Below are positions 53,845 through 61,586 of a stretch of 64,000 nt of DNA, piece after piece. Under the pieces are notes generated by a model. It was not told the DNA's origin, made no database searches, and worked only from the letters and a program-made list of their open reading frames with translations. Each line of letters begins with the position of its first letter. The stretch's first letter is position 1. The stretch is taken from contig NZ_FNWQ01000008.1 of the NCBI RefSeq assembly GCF_900108365.1, positions 1-64,000 of the forward strand, read 5' to 3'. This stretch comes from Chryseobacterium culicis. GTDB taxonomy: Bacteria > Bacteroidota > Bacteroidia > Flavobacteriales > Weeksellaceae. A program made the position numbers and the translations under genes.

Positions 53845-54006
53845 ATTGTATATATTTTTGGTAATGGTTAGTTGACAGTTTAGTTGTAAAAAACATCAAG
53901 AAACTAAATTTCAAGGCTCAGTTTCTTAATGCCATCAATTATTTAATCATTTATTCGATGACTGTATCGCAAAAACTGTTCAATTATTAAATTTACAAAA
54001 AATACG

Positions 54007-54062
54007 GACAAATTTTCCGGATTTTGTATTTTTAACGGAAATTTAACTTGACAAATTTTCCG
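54007..54062. repeat. Direct repeat in the clpB/tetR intergenic region
   Basis: GACAAATTTTCCG occurs at 54007-54019 and 54050-54062, 43 bp apart and on the same strand. The region between clpB and the TetR gene (53845-54214) has no coding signal. The repeats may be a regulator site for clpB. Confidence 0.4.
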
Positions 54063-54214
54063 ATTTCTTACTTATTTCTTTAAAATCCCTGAACAAAAAG
54101 TCATCACAGGAAAAATAGCGGCTCCGAAAGCTTACTGGGAAGAAGCAGATCGTTCTTTTTATCATTAAAAAACAGACAGTTTAACTCAGAATAATTACTT
54201 TTGCATTTTACCCA

Positions 54215-54790
54215 ATGGAATTAAAGGAAAAACAGAGAAAAATATTAGACGTAGCAGTAGAACTTTTCAAGGAGAAAGGGTATATGGGGAGCTCTGTAAG
54301 AGACCTCGCTACGAAACTCAATATAAAGGCAGCATCGCTGTATGCACACATCCGCTCAAAGGAAGAAATTCTGGAATGGATTTGCTTTGGTATTGCCCAG
54401 GAGTTTTTTGATGAACTGCAGGAGGTAAAAAATACAGATATTGCCCCGAGAGAAAAACTGAACCTCTTATTGGATAAACACCTATCCGTTGTTCTTAAAA
54501 ACCGTGATGTTACTCATATTTATTCTAATGAATGGAAGCACCTTGAAGAAAGGCTTCCTGAATTTGTAGAATTACGAAAAAACTACCAGCAGGAAGTTGA
54601 AGAACTGATTTCCGAGATCTACAAAGCTGAAAACTGGGAGCTGAAATCACCTTCATTTACCACAAGATTTATCCTTCATACTTTAAACAATTCCTATTTC
54701 TGGTTCAAAAGAAGCAGTGATTCTACCGATGCAATTACCAATGAAATAAGAGATAAAATTCTTTTCGGTCTGCTGGGAAACCAACATTGA
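54215..54790 (+). CDS. TetR-family regulator, probable PaaR-type
   Basis: This is a 191-residue TetR/AcrR repressor. The N-terminal helix-turn-helix reads KILDVAVELFKEKGYMGSSVRDLATKLNIKAASLYAHIRSKEEIL (residues 9-53, with the family's GY and YxHxxSKEEL landmarks). The C-terminal ligand domain is variable. It lies immediately upstream of the phenylacetate genes in the same direction and probably represses them until phenylacetyl-CoA appears, as for other TetR-type paa regulators; the ligand is inferred. A TACTTTTG -7 element at 54196-54203 would give a very short leader. Candidate operators lie at 54889-54957. Confidence 0.88.
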   Translation: MELKEKQRKILDVAVELFKEKGYMGSSVRDLATKLNIKAASLYAHIRSKEEILEWICFGIAQEFFDELQEVKNTDIAPREKLNLLLDKHLSVVLKNRDVTHIYSNEWKHLEERLPEFVELRKNYQQEVEELISEIYKAENWELKSPSFTTRFILHTLNNSYFWFKRSSDSTDAITNEIRDKILFGLLGNQH

Positions 54791-54888
54791 CAGGTCTTGG
54801 CAAAAAAAATCATTAATACATTTTACATTATACATTTTTACAAAAGAAAGCATTAAGCCTTCGCCTTGTTATTTAGAATCATTCAAAA

Positions 54889-54957
54889 TATGACAAAAGT
54901 CATAAAAATTTTGTCAGCTAACAAAATCTTTTTAAATTTACACCTAACAAATGTTAG
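54889..54957 (+). promoter_or_regulatory. paaK promoter with three dyads
   Basis: TATGAC-AAAA-GTCATA (54889-54904) is perfect. A 20-bp dyad, ATTTTGT..AGCT..ACAAAAT (54908-54927), has one mismatched pair. CTAACA-AA-TGTTAG (54944-54957) is perfect. A -33 TTG (54911-54913) and TAAATTTA (54933-54940) 19 bp apart form the promoter. The second dyad covers the -33 and the third covers the expected transcript start, as repressor sites do. Confidence 0.6.
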
Positions 54958-54965
54958 TTAGTTTT

Positions 54966-56282
54966 ATGGATTTTTCAGTTGAATATCTGGAGCTGGGTCA
55001 GTTGAGACAGCTTCAATCCGACCGGTTGATCAGCCTGATCAGCTATTTGGGAGAGAAGTCGGAATTTTATAAAAAGAAATTTGATGAATTACAAATATCT
55101 CCCCAGGATATAAGGTCGATTGAAGATATCGCTAAACTTCCTATTACATACAAGCAGGATTTGAGAGATCATTATCCGTTCGGGTTATTTACTGTTCCGA
55201 AAAATGAGCTTCAGCGTATTCACTGCTCCAGTGGAACCACGGGAAAGCCTACCGTAGTGGGATATACCAAAGAAGACATTGATCTTTTCAGTGAAGTGGT
55301 GGCAAGATCTTTACAGGCAGCAGGTGCAAGACCAGGTATGCAGCTGCATAATGCTTATGGCTACGGAATTTTCACAGGAGGGTTAGGGCTTCATTATGGA
55401 GCAGAAATGCTGGGAATGAGTGTTCTTCCTATTTCGGGCGGAATGACGGCCAGACAGGTAGATCTGATTGTTGATTTTAAGCCGGAAGTAATTTGCTGTT
55501 CACCATCATATGCTTTAACAATTGCTGATGAATTTGCAAAAAGAGGAATTACTGCAGACGAAATCAGTCTTAAATATGCCGTGCTGGGTTCAGAACCATG
55601 GACAGAAATTATCAGAGGACACATTGAAGAAAGATTAGGTGTTCATGCGACCAATATCTATGGATTGAGCGAAATTATAGGACCGGGAGTTTCCATGGAA
55701 GATTTCGAGGAAAAGGGAGGAGCTTATATCTGGGAAGATCATTTTTATCCGGAGATTTTAGATCCAATTACAAAACAGCCGGTTCCTTTCGGAGAAGAAG
55801 GTGTATTGGTAATTACCACGTTAACGAAAAAGGCAATGCCGCTGTTACGATACTGGACCAATGATATTACCAGTCTTTACTATGATGAAAACGCCAAAAG
55901 AACAATGGTGAAAATGAAACCTATTGTAGGCAGAGCAGATGATATGCTGATCGTAAGAGGCGTCAATGTATATCCAAGCCAGATCGAAGATGCTTTTTCT
56001 TATGTAAAGGGAGTGGTTCCGAATTACTATCTTACGCCAGTTGAAAAAGAGCATATGTGTATCGCTTTGGATATTGATGTGGAAATAGACGATGAATTGG
56101 TGAAAACTCAGAAAATAGAAGCCAATACCGATGATTATTTTAATTTTGTCGGGAATTTTGGAAAAAATATAGAAAACGAAATAAAAAAGAGGGTAGGAAT
56201 TACTACGAAGGTAAAAGTCCATGCCCAGGACAGCCTGCCAAAGTGCGAAGGTGGAAAAATTAATAGAATACTCAAAAAATAA
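54966..56282 (+). CDS. paaK: Phenylacetate-CoA ligase
   Basis: This 438-residue adenylate-forming enzyme activates phenylacetate to phenylacetyl-CoA, the entry step of the aerobic hybrid pathway. The P-loop is HCSSGTTGKPTVVGYT, with YGLSEIIGPGV and the late RADDMLIVRGVNVYPSQIE as in PaaK. I chose ATG 54966 (MDFSVEYLEL): the earlier in-frame ATG at 54951 sits inside the CTAACA-AA-TGTTAG operator and adds five residues not expected in the family. It abuts paaE (stop and start overlap by 1 base). Confidence 0.96.
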   Translation: MDFSVEYLELGQLRQLQSDRLISLISYLGEKSEFYKKKFDELQISPQDIRSIEDIAKLPITYKQDLRDHYPFGLFTVPKNELQRIHCSSGTTGKPTVVGYTKEDIDLFSEVVARSLQAAGARPGMQLHNAYGYGIFTGGLGLHYGAEMLGMSVLPISGGMTARQVDLIVDFKPEVICCSPSYALTIADEFAKRGITADEISLKYAVLGSEPWTEIIRGHIEERLGVHATNIYGLSEIIGPGVSMEDFEEKGGAYIWEDHFYPEILDPITKQPVPFGEEGVLVITTLTKKAMPLLRYWTNDITSLYYDENAKRTMVKMKPIVGRADDMLIVRGVNVYPSQIEDAFSYVKGVVPNYYLTPVEKEHMCIALDIDVEIDDELVKTQKIEANTDDYFNFVGNFGKNIENEIKKRVGITTKVKVHAQDSLPKCEGGKINRILKK

Positions 56283-57367
56283 TGAATTCATTTTATAAGC
56301 TTAAAACAGTTAAAGTTCAGAAAGATACTTCCGAAGCAGTGAATGTGGCGGTAGAAATCCCTGAGGAACTGAAAGATAAATTCAGGTTCAAACAAGGGCA
56401 GTATCTGAATTTCCGAATGATGATCAACGGAAATGAAGAAAGACGTTCTTACTCTATCTGCAACGCTCCCAGCGAAAAAGGCAATACACTGGAAGTATTG
56501 GTAAAATTGCTTGAGGGCGGAAAAGTGTCAGGCTATTTCAATGAGCATCTCCATATGGATGAAGTGCTGGAAGTAATGCCTCCTATGGGTAGTTTCAACA
56601 CGTCTTATCATCCCACCAACGTAAAGACTTACGTCGGCCTGGCCGCAGGAAGCGGAATTTCTCCTGTTTTATCGAATATTAAAGAAAGTCTTTATCAGGA
56701 GCCGAATTCCAATGCTTATCTGTTCTACAGTAACAGAAGCATGAATCATGTGATGAAGAAGGCCGAGATTGATAAGCTGGTGGAAACTTTTAACGGAAGA
56801 TTGAAAGTTGTTTATTTGGTAAGCCGTGAGAAACATGAAGATCCCATTTTTGAAGGAAGAATTTCTCCTGAAAAATTAGATTTGCTGTTTGAAAGATATA
56901 CTGATATCGATGTAAAAGAATCTACCTTTTTTATTTGCGGACCTTCGGAAATGATTAAGGGAATTGCAGATTATCTGAAGAAAGATAAAAAAGTGCCTGC
57001 TATTCAGGTTCTGTTTGAATATTTCACTGCTCCGGATGAAGAAAACACGGAGGAAATGAGTGATGAATTCAAGGCTATTGCCAATATTGAAAGTATGGTA
57101 ACGGTCATCATTGATGATGATGAATATTCGTTCCACCTTAATTCTAAAAAAGAAAGTATCTTAGATAAAGCATTGAAAGATCAGCTTCCGGTTCCTTTTG
57201 CATGTAAAGGAGGCGTTTGCTGTACGTGTAAGGCGCAGGTTTTGGAAGGAGAGGTTTTCATGGAGAAAAACTATGCACTTACCGAAGAAGAAGTAGCCAG
57301 AGGCTTCGTTCTTACCTGCCAGTGTCACCCTACAACCAATGTGGTGATGCTTAATTATGATGTTTAA
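56282..57367 (+). CDS. paaE: Phenylacetyl-CoA epoxidase reductase subunit PaaE
   Basis: This is a 361-residue electron-transfer subunit that passes electrons from NADPH through FAD and a [2Fe-2S] cluster to the PaaA di-iron site. An FAD domain (RRSYSICNAPSE) comes first, then an NAD(P) domain (GLAAGSGISPVLSNIK). The C-terminal plant-type ferredoxin has CKGGVCCTCKAQ and a fourth Cys in LTCQCHP. It directly follows paaK and precedes paaA with a 107-base gap filled by repeats. Confidence 0.95.
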   Translation: MNSFYKLKTVKVQKDTSEAVNVAVEIPEELKDKFRFKQGQYLNFRMMINGNEERRSYSICNAPSEKGNTLEVLVKLLEGGKVSGYFNEHLHMDEVLEVMPPMGSFNTSYHPTNVKTYVGLAAGSGISPVLSNIKESLYQEPNSNAYLFYSNRSMNHVMKKAEIDKLVETFNGRLKVVYLVSREKHEDPIFEGRISPEKLDLLFERYTDIDVKESTFFICGPSEMIKGIADYLKKDKKVPAIQVLFEYFTAPDEENTEEMSDEFKAIANIESMVTVIIDDDEYSFHLNSKKESILDKALKDQLPVPFACKGGVCCTCKAQVLEGEVFMEKNYALTEEEVARGFVLTCQCHPTTNVVMLNYDV

Positions 57368-57370
57368 GAC

Positions 57371-57466
57371 AATTTGAAAATGAGAAAATGTGCTAATTTG
57401 AAAATACCATTATCGTGTTTAAAATTTCCTAATTCTCAAATTCTCAAATTATTTAATTTTCAAATT
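57371..57466. repeat. AATTTGAAAATGAG-family palindromic repeat, no ORF
   Basis: The paaE-paaA gap consists almost wholly of this repeat: AATTTGAAAATGAG (57371-57384) and AATTTGAAAAT (57395-57405) on the left, then the inverted forms AATTCTCAAATT (from 57431), CTCAAATT and ATTTTCAAATT (57456-57466). The same unit flanks the four-helix-bundle gene at 62390 and 62780 and follows paaH at 63952. Confidence 0.65.
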
Positions 57467-57474
57467 CAAAAAAG

Positions 57475-58413
57475 ATGGACTTAGAAAAATTTGTTCAATA
57501 CGTTCACGAAGAAAATAAAGTAGAGCCAAAAGATGTAATGCCGGATGATTACAGAAAATTATTGGTTCGCCAGATTTCACAGCACGCCCATTCCGAAATT
57601 GTAGGAATGCTGCCGGAAGCCAACTGGATTTCCAGAGCCCCTTCATTGAGAAGAAAAATGGCGCTTCTGGCAAAAGTTCAGGATGAGGCCGGGCATGGTT
57701 TATATCTCTACTCTGCCACTGAAACATTAGGAGACGGAAGCATCAGAGCAGACAGGGATGCAACTTATGATGATATGCTGGAAGGAAAAGCAAAATATTC
57801 AAGTATTTTCAATTATCCAACCTTAAGTTGGGCGGACATTGGTGCGATCGGATGGTTGGTAGATGGTGCTGCGATCATGAACCAGGTAATGCTGATGGGG
57901 AACTCGTATGGCCCTTATTCAAGAGCGATGGTGAAGATCTGTAAAGAAGAATCTTTCCACCAAAGACAAGGCTATGAAATTTTGATGGCATTGTGCCGTG
58001 GTACAAAACAACAGAAAGAAATGGCTCAGGCTTCATTAAACCGTTTCTGGTGGCCAGCTCTGATGATGTTCGGACCTAATGATGACAGCTCACCCAACTC
58101 TAAAATCTCTATGAATTACAGAGTAAAAAGAGAAAGTAACGACAGTCTTCGTCAGAGATTTATTGATGTTACAGTTTCTCAGGCTGAATTCCTTGGATTA
58201 ACCATTCCGGATAAAGATCTGAAATGGAATGAGGAAAGAAAACATTATGATTTCGGAGAACTTCCCTGGGATGAATTCATGGAAATCTTAAAAGGAAACG
58301 GCCCTTGCAACAAAAAACGTATCGAAACGAAACGAAAAGCGCAAAGAGAAAATTCGTGGGTAAAAGAGGCTGCGGCGGCTTTTGCAGAGAAACAAAGTGA
58401 AAAGGTAAACTAA
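57475..58413 (+). CDS. paaA: Phenylacetyl-CoA epoxidase catalytic subunit PaaA
   Basis: This 312-residue di-iron oxygenase subunit epoxidises the phenyl ring of phenylacetyl-CoA. Metal-ligand regions are visible: HAHSEIVGMLPE, QDEAGHGLYLYSA (E-x-x-H), and CKEESFHQRQG (second E-x-x-H). The MNQVMLMGNSYGPYSRAM segment is typical of PaaA. It forms the complex with PaaC and PaaB, and PaaE supplies electrons. An unknown gene follows 6 bases later, before paaB, so the standard ABCDE order is broken. Confidence 0.97.
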   Translation: MDLEKFVQYVHEENKVEPKDVMPDDYRKLLVRQISQHAHSEIVGMLPEANWISRAPSLRRKMALLAKVQDEAGHGLYLYSATETLGDGSIRADRDATYDDMLEGKAKYSSIFNYPTLSWADIGAIGWLVDGAAIMNQVMLMGNSYGPYSRAMVKICKEESFHQRQGYEILMALCRGTKQQKEMAQASLNRFWWPALMMFGPNDDSSPNSKISMNYRVKRESNDSLRQRFIDVTVSQAEFLGLTIPDKDLKWNEERKHYDFGELPWDEFMEILKGNGPCNKKRIETKRKAQRENSWVKEAAAAFAEKQSEKVN

Positions 58414-58419
58414 GAAGTA

Positions 58420-59022
58420 ATGAAAAACTCACTTCAAATTTTATTTTTCCTTATTGTTTCGATATTGAAAGGGCAAGCCGTTGATAAACTGGCCAATATT
58501 TCTTTCAAATTGGAAAATGAAAAAGAAATAAGGATATATAAAGGAAGAGGGATCTCAAACGGAGGACAGATTTTCAGAGTTTATCAGGGAAAAGATAAGA
58601 ATTGGAAAGCTGAGTTGATACAATGGTTTCTTCCTGCAAAGAAAAGTGAAGATGAGTTTGAAATAATTCCAGCTAGAGTTACTAAGCTTACATCAAAAAC
58701 ACCTTTAGAATTGGTGTTTTTAAACATTGAAGCACTTGATATTGAATATCTTCCCAAAGAAGAACTTTTTGAATACAAGAAATCAAAAAATGAGGTGGTT
58801 TTTGACAAAGATGAAAATGATTATTTTTTAATGTCAAGGAAAATGAGTGTTTTAGATGGAAAAGACTTTTTAGTAAAATACAAATCAAATAAGAAAGAAA
58901 ATGAATTTGATTATTCTAATCCTGAAAGTTATTTAAATAAATATCCGGGAATTGATGAATATGAAAGCTTCATTAAAATTTTAAAATATGTTGAAGATAA
59001 TTTCAACATCCAACTAAAATAA
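58420..59022 (+). CDS. Unknown exported protein inserted in paa operon
   Basis: This 200-residue protein has a short hydrophobic N-terminus (about residues 5-19, a signal peptide or anchor) and a Lys/Glu-rich mature part. I do not recognise a family. It is more AT-rich than paaA and paaB around it, and lies between two subunits of one enzyme complex, 6 bases after paaA and 16 before paaB. Spacing indicates co-transcription. A cargo gene gained by insertion is as likely as a role in phenylacetate use. Confidence 0.65.
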   Translation: MKNSLQILFFLIVSILKGQAVDKLANISFKLENEKEIRIYKGRGISNGGQIFRVYQGKDKNWKAELIQWFLPAKKSEDEFEIIPARVTKLTSKTPLELVFLNIEALDIEYLPKEELFEYKKSKNEVVFDKDENDYFLMSRKMSVLDGKDFLVKYKSNKKENEFDYSNPESYLNKYPGIDEYESFIKILKYVEDNFNIQLK

Positions 59023-59038
59023 AAAATAAAAATAGATA

Positions 59039-59320
59039 ATGAGTCAATTAGATATGTGGGAAGTGTTTATTCAGACTAAACCGGGATTATCTCACAAACA
59101 CGTTGGAATTGTACAGGCGCCAACAGCAGAAATGGCTTTGCAGAATGCAAGAGACGTTTATACAAGAAGAAAAGAAGGAACTTCTGTTTGGGTCGTTCCA
59201 AGCAAATATATTGTGACTTCAGAAGGAGTGGATAAGGAGGCTTTCTTTGATCCGGCTGATGATAAATTATATCGTCACCCAACGTTTTACGAGATTCCAA
59301 ACGACGTAAAAAATATGTAA
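59039..59320 (+). CDS. paaB: Phenylacetyl-CoA epoxidase subunit PaaB
   Basis: This is a 93-residue structural subunit of the epoxidase. The MWEVFIQTKPGLSHKHVGIVQAPTAEMALQNARDVYTRR region is the PaaB signature (VF.Q...G..H.HVG...A...A...AR). The close EGTSVWVVPSKYIV segment and an acidic end follow. Its length is normal for the family. Confidence 0.96.
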   Translation: MSQLDMWEVFIQTKPGLSHKHVGIVQAPTAEMALQNARDVYTRRKEGTSVWVVPSKYIVTSEGVDKEAFFDPADDKLYRHPTFYEIPNDVKNM

Positions 59321-59335
59321 TTAATAAAGACTTCA

Positions 59336-59402
59336 AGATGTGAGATCTTAGATACTAGACTTTTTTGTCAATCTGAAATCTAGCATCTGAAATCTGAAAT
59401 CT
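59336..59402. repeat. Second intergenic palindromic repeat family (AGATNTNAGAT)
   Basis: The left arm 59336-59359 and right arm 59379-59402 are imperfect inverse copies of 24 bases built from AGAT units (left AGATGTGAGATC..., right TCTAGCATCTGAAATC...), about 19 of 24 positions matching. It fills the gap between paaB and paaC and ends 8 bases before the paaC start. It is unlike the AATTTGAAAATGAG family. Confidence 0.55.
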
Positions 59403-59410
59403 ACTAAACA

Positions 59411-60160
59411 ATGAACCCATTATATAATTATTTATTAAAACTAGCAGACGACAGTTTCATTATGGGACAGCGTTTGTCTGCATGGTGCGGTGAAGGTCCT
59501 TACTTGGAGGAGGATATTGCATTAACGAATATTGCGTTGGATGAACTTGGTCAGGCAAATAACTTTTACGTGTACGCCTCACGAGTCATAGACAATGGAA
59601 AAAGTGAAGATGATATCGCATTTTTAAGATATGAGCACGAATACGTCAATGCACACTGGGTAGAGCTTCCCAATGAAGATTATGCACAGACTATTCTGAA
59701 AGTATACGTATTGTCTGTATATCAAAAACTGATGTATGAAGCTCTGTCAAATTCTTCTAATGAAGAACTGGCCGCTATTGCTCAAAAATCACTGAAAGAA
59801 GTAAGATACCATTATACTCACGCTGCATCATGGATGAAAATCTTTGCACAGGGAACAGAAGAAAGCAAATCCCGTTTGGTGAAAGCTATTGAAAATATCT
59901 GGGAATATACAAAAGGTCTTTTTGCTAAAACAGAAGGAGAGGACGATCTTGTTGCTTTGAATATAGCTCCAAACGCAGAAGCTCTTTACGAAGAGTTCCT
60001 TGCTATTACGAAGAAAGATTTTGCAGATTTCGGGTTGGAATATCCAGAAAACCCTTTCATGCAGCCAAAATCAAGAACAGGATATCATACAGAATATTTC
60101 GGATTTATTCTTTGTGAGCTTCAGTATATGCAAAGAGCGTATCCTGGGTGTACGTGGTAG
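59411..60160 (+). CDS. paaC: Phenylacetyl-CoA epoxidase subunit PaaC
   Basis: This is a 249-residue ferritin-fold subunit that pairs with PaaA. Family landmarks are LADDSFIMGQRLSAWCGEGPYLEEDIALTNIALDELGQA and RYEHEYVNAHWVELPN. PaaC keeps the helical fold but is regarded as a scaffold with a degenerate or absent metal site. Six bases separate it from the following hydrolase gene. Confidence 0.96.
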   Translation: MNPLYNYLLKLADDSFIMGQRLSAWCGEGPYLEEDIALTNIALDELGQANNFYVYASRVIDNGKSEDDIAFLRYEHEYVNAHWVELPNEDYAQTILKVYVLSVYQKLMYEALSNSSNEELAAIAQKSLKEVRYHYTHAASWMKIFAQGTEESKSRLVKAIENIWEYTKGLFAKTEGEDDLVALNIAPNAEALYEEFLAITKKDFADFGLEYPENPFMQPKSRTGYHTEYFGFILCELQYMQRAYPGCTW

Positions 60161-60166
60161 TAAATT

Positions 60167-60976
60167 ATGAAGAAATTGCTTCTGGGAATATTGGTTTTTT
60201 TTCTTGCGGCCTATGTGATATTATGTATTGGGCTTTATTTCTATCAGGAGAAAATTATTTTTTATCCGGAAAAGTTACCCGAAAATTACAAGTTTACATT
60301 TGATGGTGATTTTGAAGAAGTACCCATTAAAATGCAGGATGGAAAGCATTTGAGTTCTGTTTTATTCAAAGCTCAAAATCCAAAAGGAGTCATCTTTTAT
60401 CTTCATGGAAACGGAGGATCAATAAAAAGCTGGGGAGCAGTAGCTCAGCTCTATCGGAGTATGAATTATGATACTTTGATACTTGATTACCGAGGTTACG
60501 GAAAAAGCGAAGATAAAATTAATAATAAAAATCAGATCTTTTCGGATGTTGAAAATGCTTACAAAGAGCTTTTGAAAAGATATCCGGAAAACAGAATTAT
60601 TATTTTAGGATATTCTGTAGGAACGGGATTAGCTGCAAAATTAGCATCCATGCATAATGCAGGATTATTGATTTTACAGGCACCTTATTACAGTATGGAA
60701 GATGAAATGAATCAGAAATTTTCATTCCTTCCGAAGTTTTTACTGAAATATAATTTTGAAACGGGTGAATATTTAAAAACCGTTAAGTCACCAGTCGTTA
60801 TTTTTCACGGTGATAAAGATGAGGTTATTAACTATAAAGCCTCTTTAAAACTTAAAAATAACTTTAAAAAAGGTGATCGTCTGATTCTATTAAAAGATCA
60901 GTATCACAACGGAATAACAGATAATTTGGATTATCAGAATGCAATGAAAGTAATTCTTGATTCTGATAAAAAATAA
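60167..60976 (+). CDS. Alpha/beta hydrolase, membrane-anchored
   Basis: This 269-residue hydrolase has an N-terminal membrane helix (about residues 4-25). The fold is clear: oxyanion segment YLHGNGGS, nucleophile elbow GYSVGTG (Ser), acid Asp in FHGDKDEV, and His in KDQYHNG. It resembles BEM46/ABHD13-type esterases. Its place between paaC and paaD, with 6 and 3 base gaps, suggests co-expression. It may be a thioesterase or esterase of pathway use, or unrelated cargo; I cannot distinguish these. Confidence 0.8.
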   Translation: MKKLLLGILVFFLAAYVILCIGLYFYQEKIIFYPEKLPENYKFTFDGDFEEVPIKMQDGKHLSSVLFKAQNPKGVIFYLHGNGGSIKSWGAVAQLYRSMNYDTLILDYRGYGKSEDKINNKNQIFSDVENAYKELLKRYPENRIIILGYSVGTGLAAKLASMHNAGLLILQAPYYSMEDEMNQKFSFLPKFLLKYNFETGEYLKTVKSPVVIFHGDKDEVINYKASLKLKNNFKKGDRLILLKDQYHNGITDNLDYQNAMKVILDSDKK

Positions 60977-60979
60977 GAT

Positions 60980-61444
60980 ATGAATCAGCTTTTAGATTTA
61001 TTAAAAACAATTCCCGATCCGGAAATTCCGGTGATTGATATTGTGGAATTAGGAATTGTAAGAGATGCACAGGTCACAGGGGAAAATACCTGTGAAGTGA
61101 TCATTACTCCTACTTATTCTGCATGTCCTGCCATGTTTACCATTGAGGAGGACATTATCAAAATGATGAAAGAAAACGGATGGGATGCGAAAGTGGTAAC
61201 CAAGATGTTTCCGATCTGGACAACAGACTGGTTGACGGATGAAGCGAGGGAAAAACTCCGTGCTTACGGAATTACCCCGCCCGAAAAAGGAGCAGATGAA
61301 CTCCACATCGGGAAACCGAAAAAATGTCCACGCTGCGGTTCTGAGCATACTAAGCAGATCAGCAGATTCGGATCTACTTTGTGTAAGGCATCTTATCAGT
61401 GTTTAGACTGCCTGGAGCCGTTTGATTATTTTAAATGTCATTGA
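60980..61444 (+). CDS. paaD: Phenylacetyl-CoA epoxidase maturation protein PaaD
   Basis: This is a 154-residue protein with an N-terminal DUF59/MIP18 domain (IPDPEIPVIDIVELGIVRD, then TPTYSACPAM). A C-terminal zinc-ribbon-like tail follows, with CPRCGSEHT and CLDC Cys pairs. PaaD is needed for formation of the epoxidase iron centres. It closes the epoxidase genes, and a 142-base gap with AT-rich TTAAATTA repeats comes before paaG. Confidence 0.95.
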   Translation: MNQLLDLLKTIPDPEIPVIDIVELGIVRDAQVTGENTCEVIITPTYSACPAMFTIEEDIIKMMKENGWDAKVVTKMFPIWTTDWLTDEAREKLRAYGITPPEKGADELHIGKPKKCPRCGSEHTKQISRFGSTLCKASYQCLDCLEPFDYFKCH

Positions 61445-61586
61445 TGAGGTATTCATCAATCAGCAACAAATTTTACGGCTATGCAAAGCATAACGATGGA
61501 ATTGTTAGAATGTTAAATTATTAGACGCTTACCTTAATTTATATTGTTAAATTAGTGCGTTGTTAAATAATAAATTAATAAAAACT
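61445..61586 (+). promoter_or_regulatory. paaD-paaG gap, possible internal promoter
   Basis: This 142-base gap holds no gene. It contains a TGTTAG half-site (61503-61508) like that in the paaK dyad, and tandem GTTAAATTA units around 61512 and 61545. A second promoter for the paaG part is possible, but no clear TAnnTTTG is seen. Confidence 0.3.

Noticed and set aside
54951..54965. Upstream ATG of paaK as the start codon
   Set aside because: It lies inside the CTAACA-AA-TGTTAG dyad and at the expected transcript start; the ATG at 54966 gives the family-typical N-terminus.
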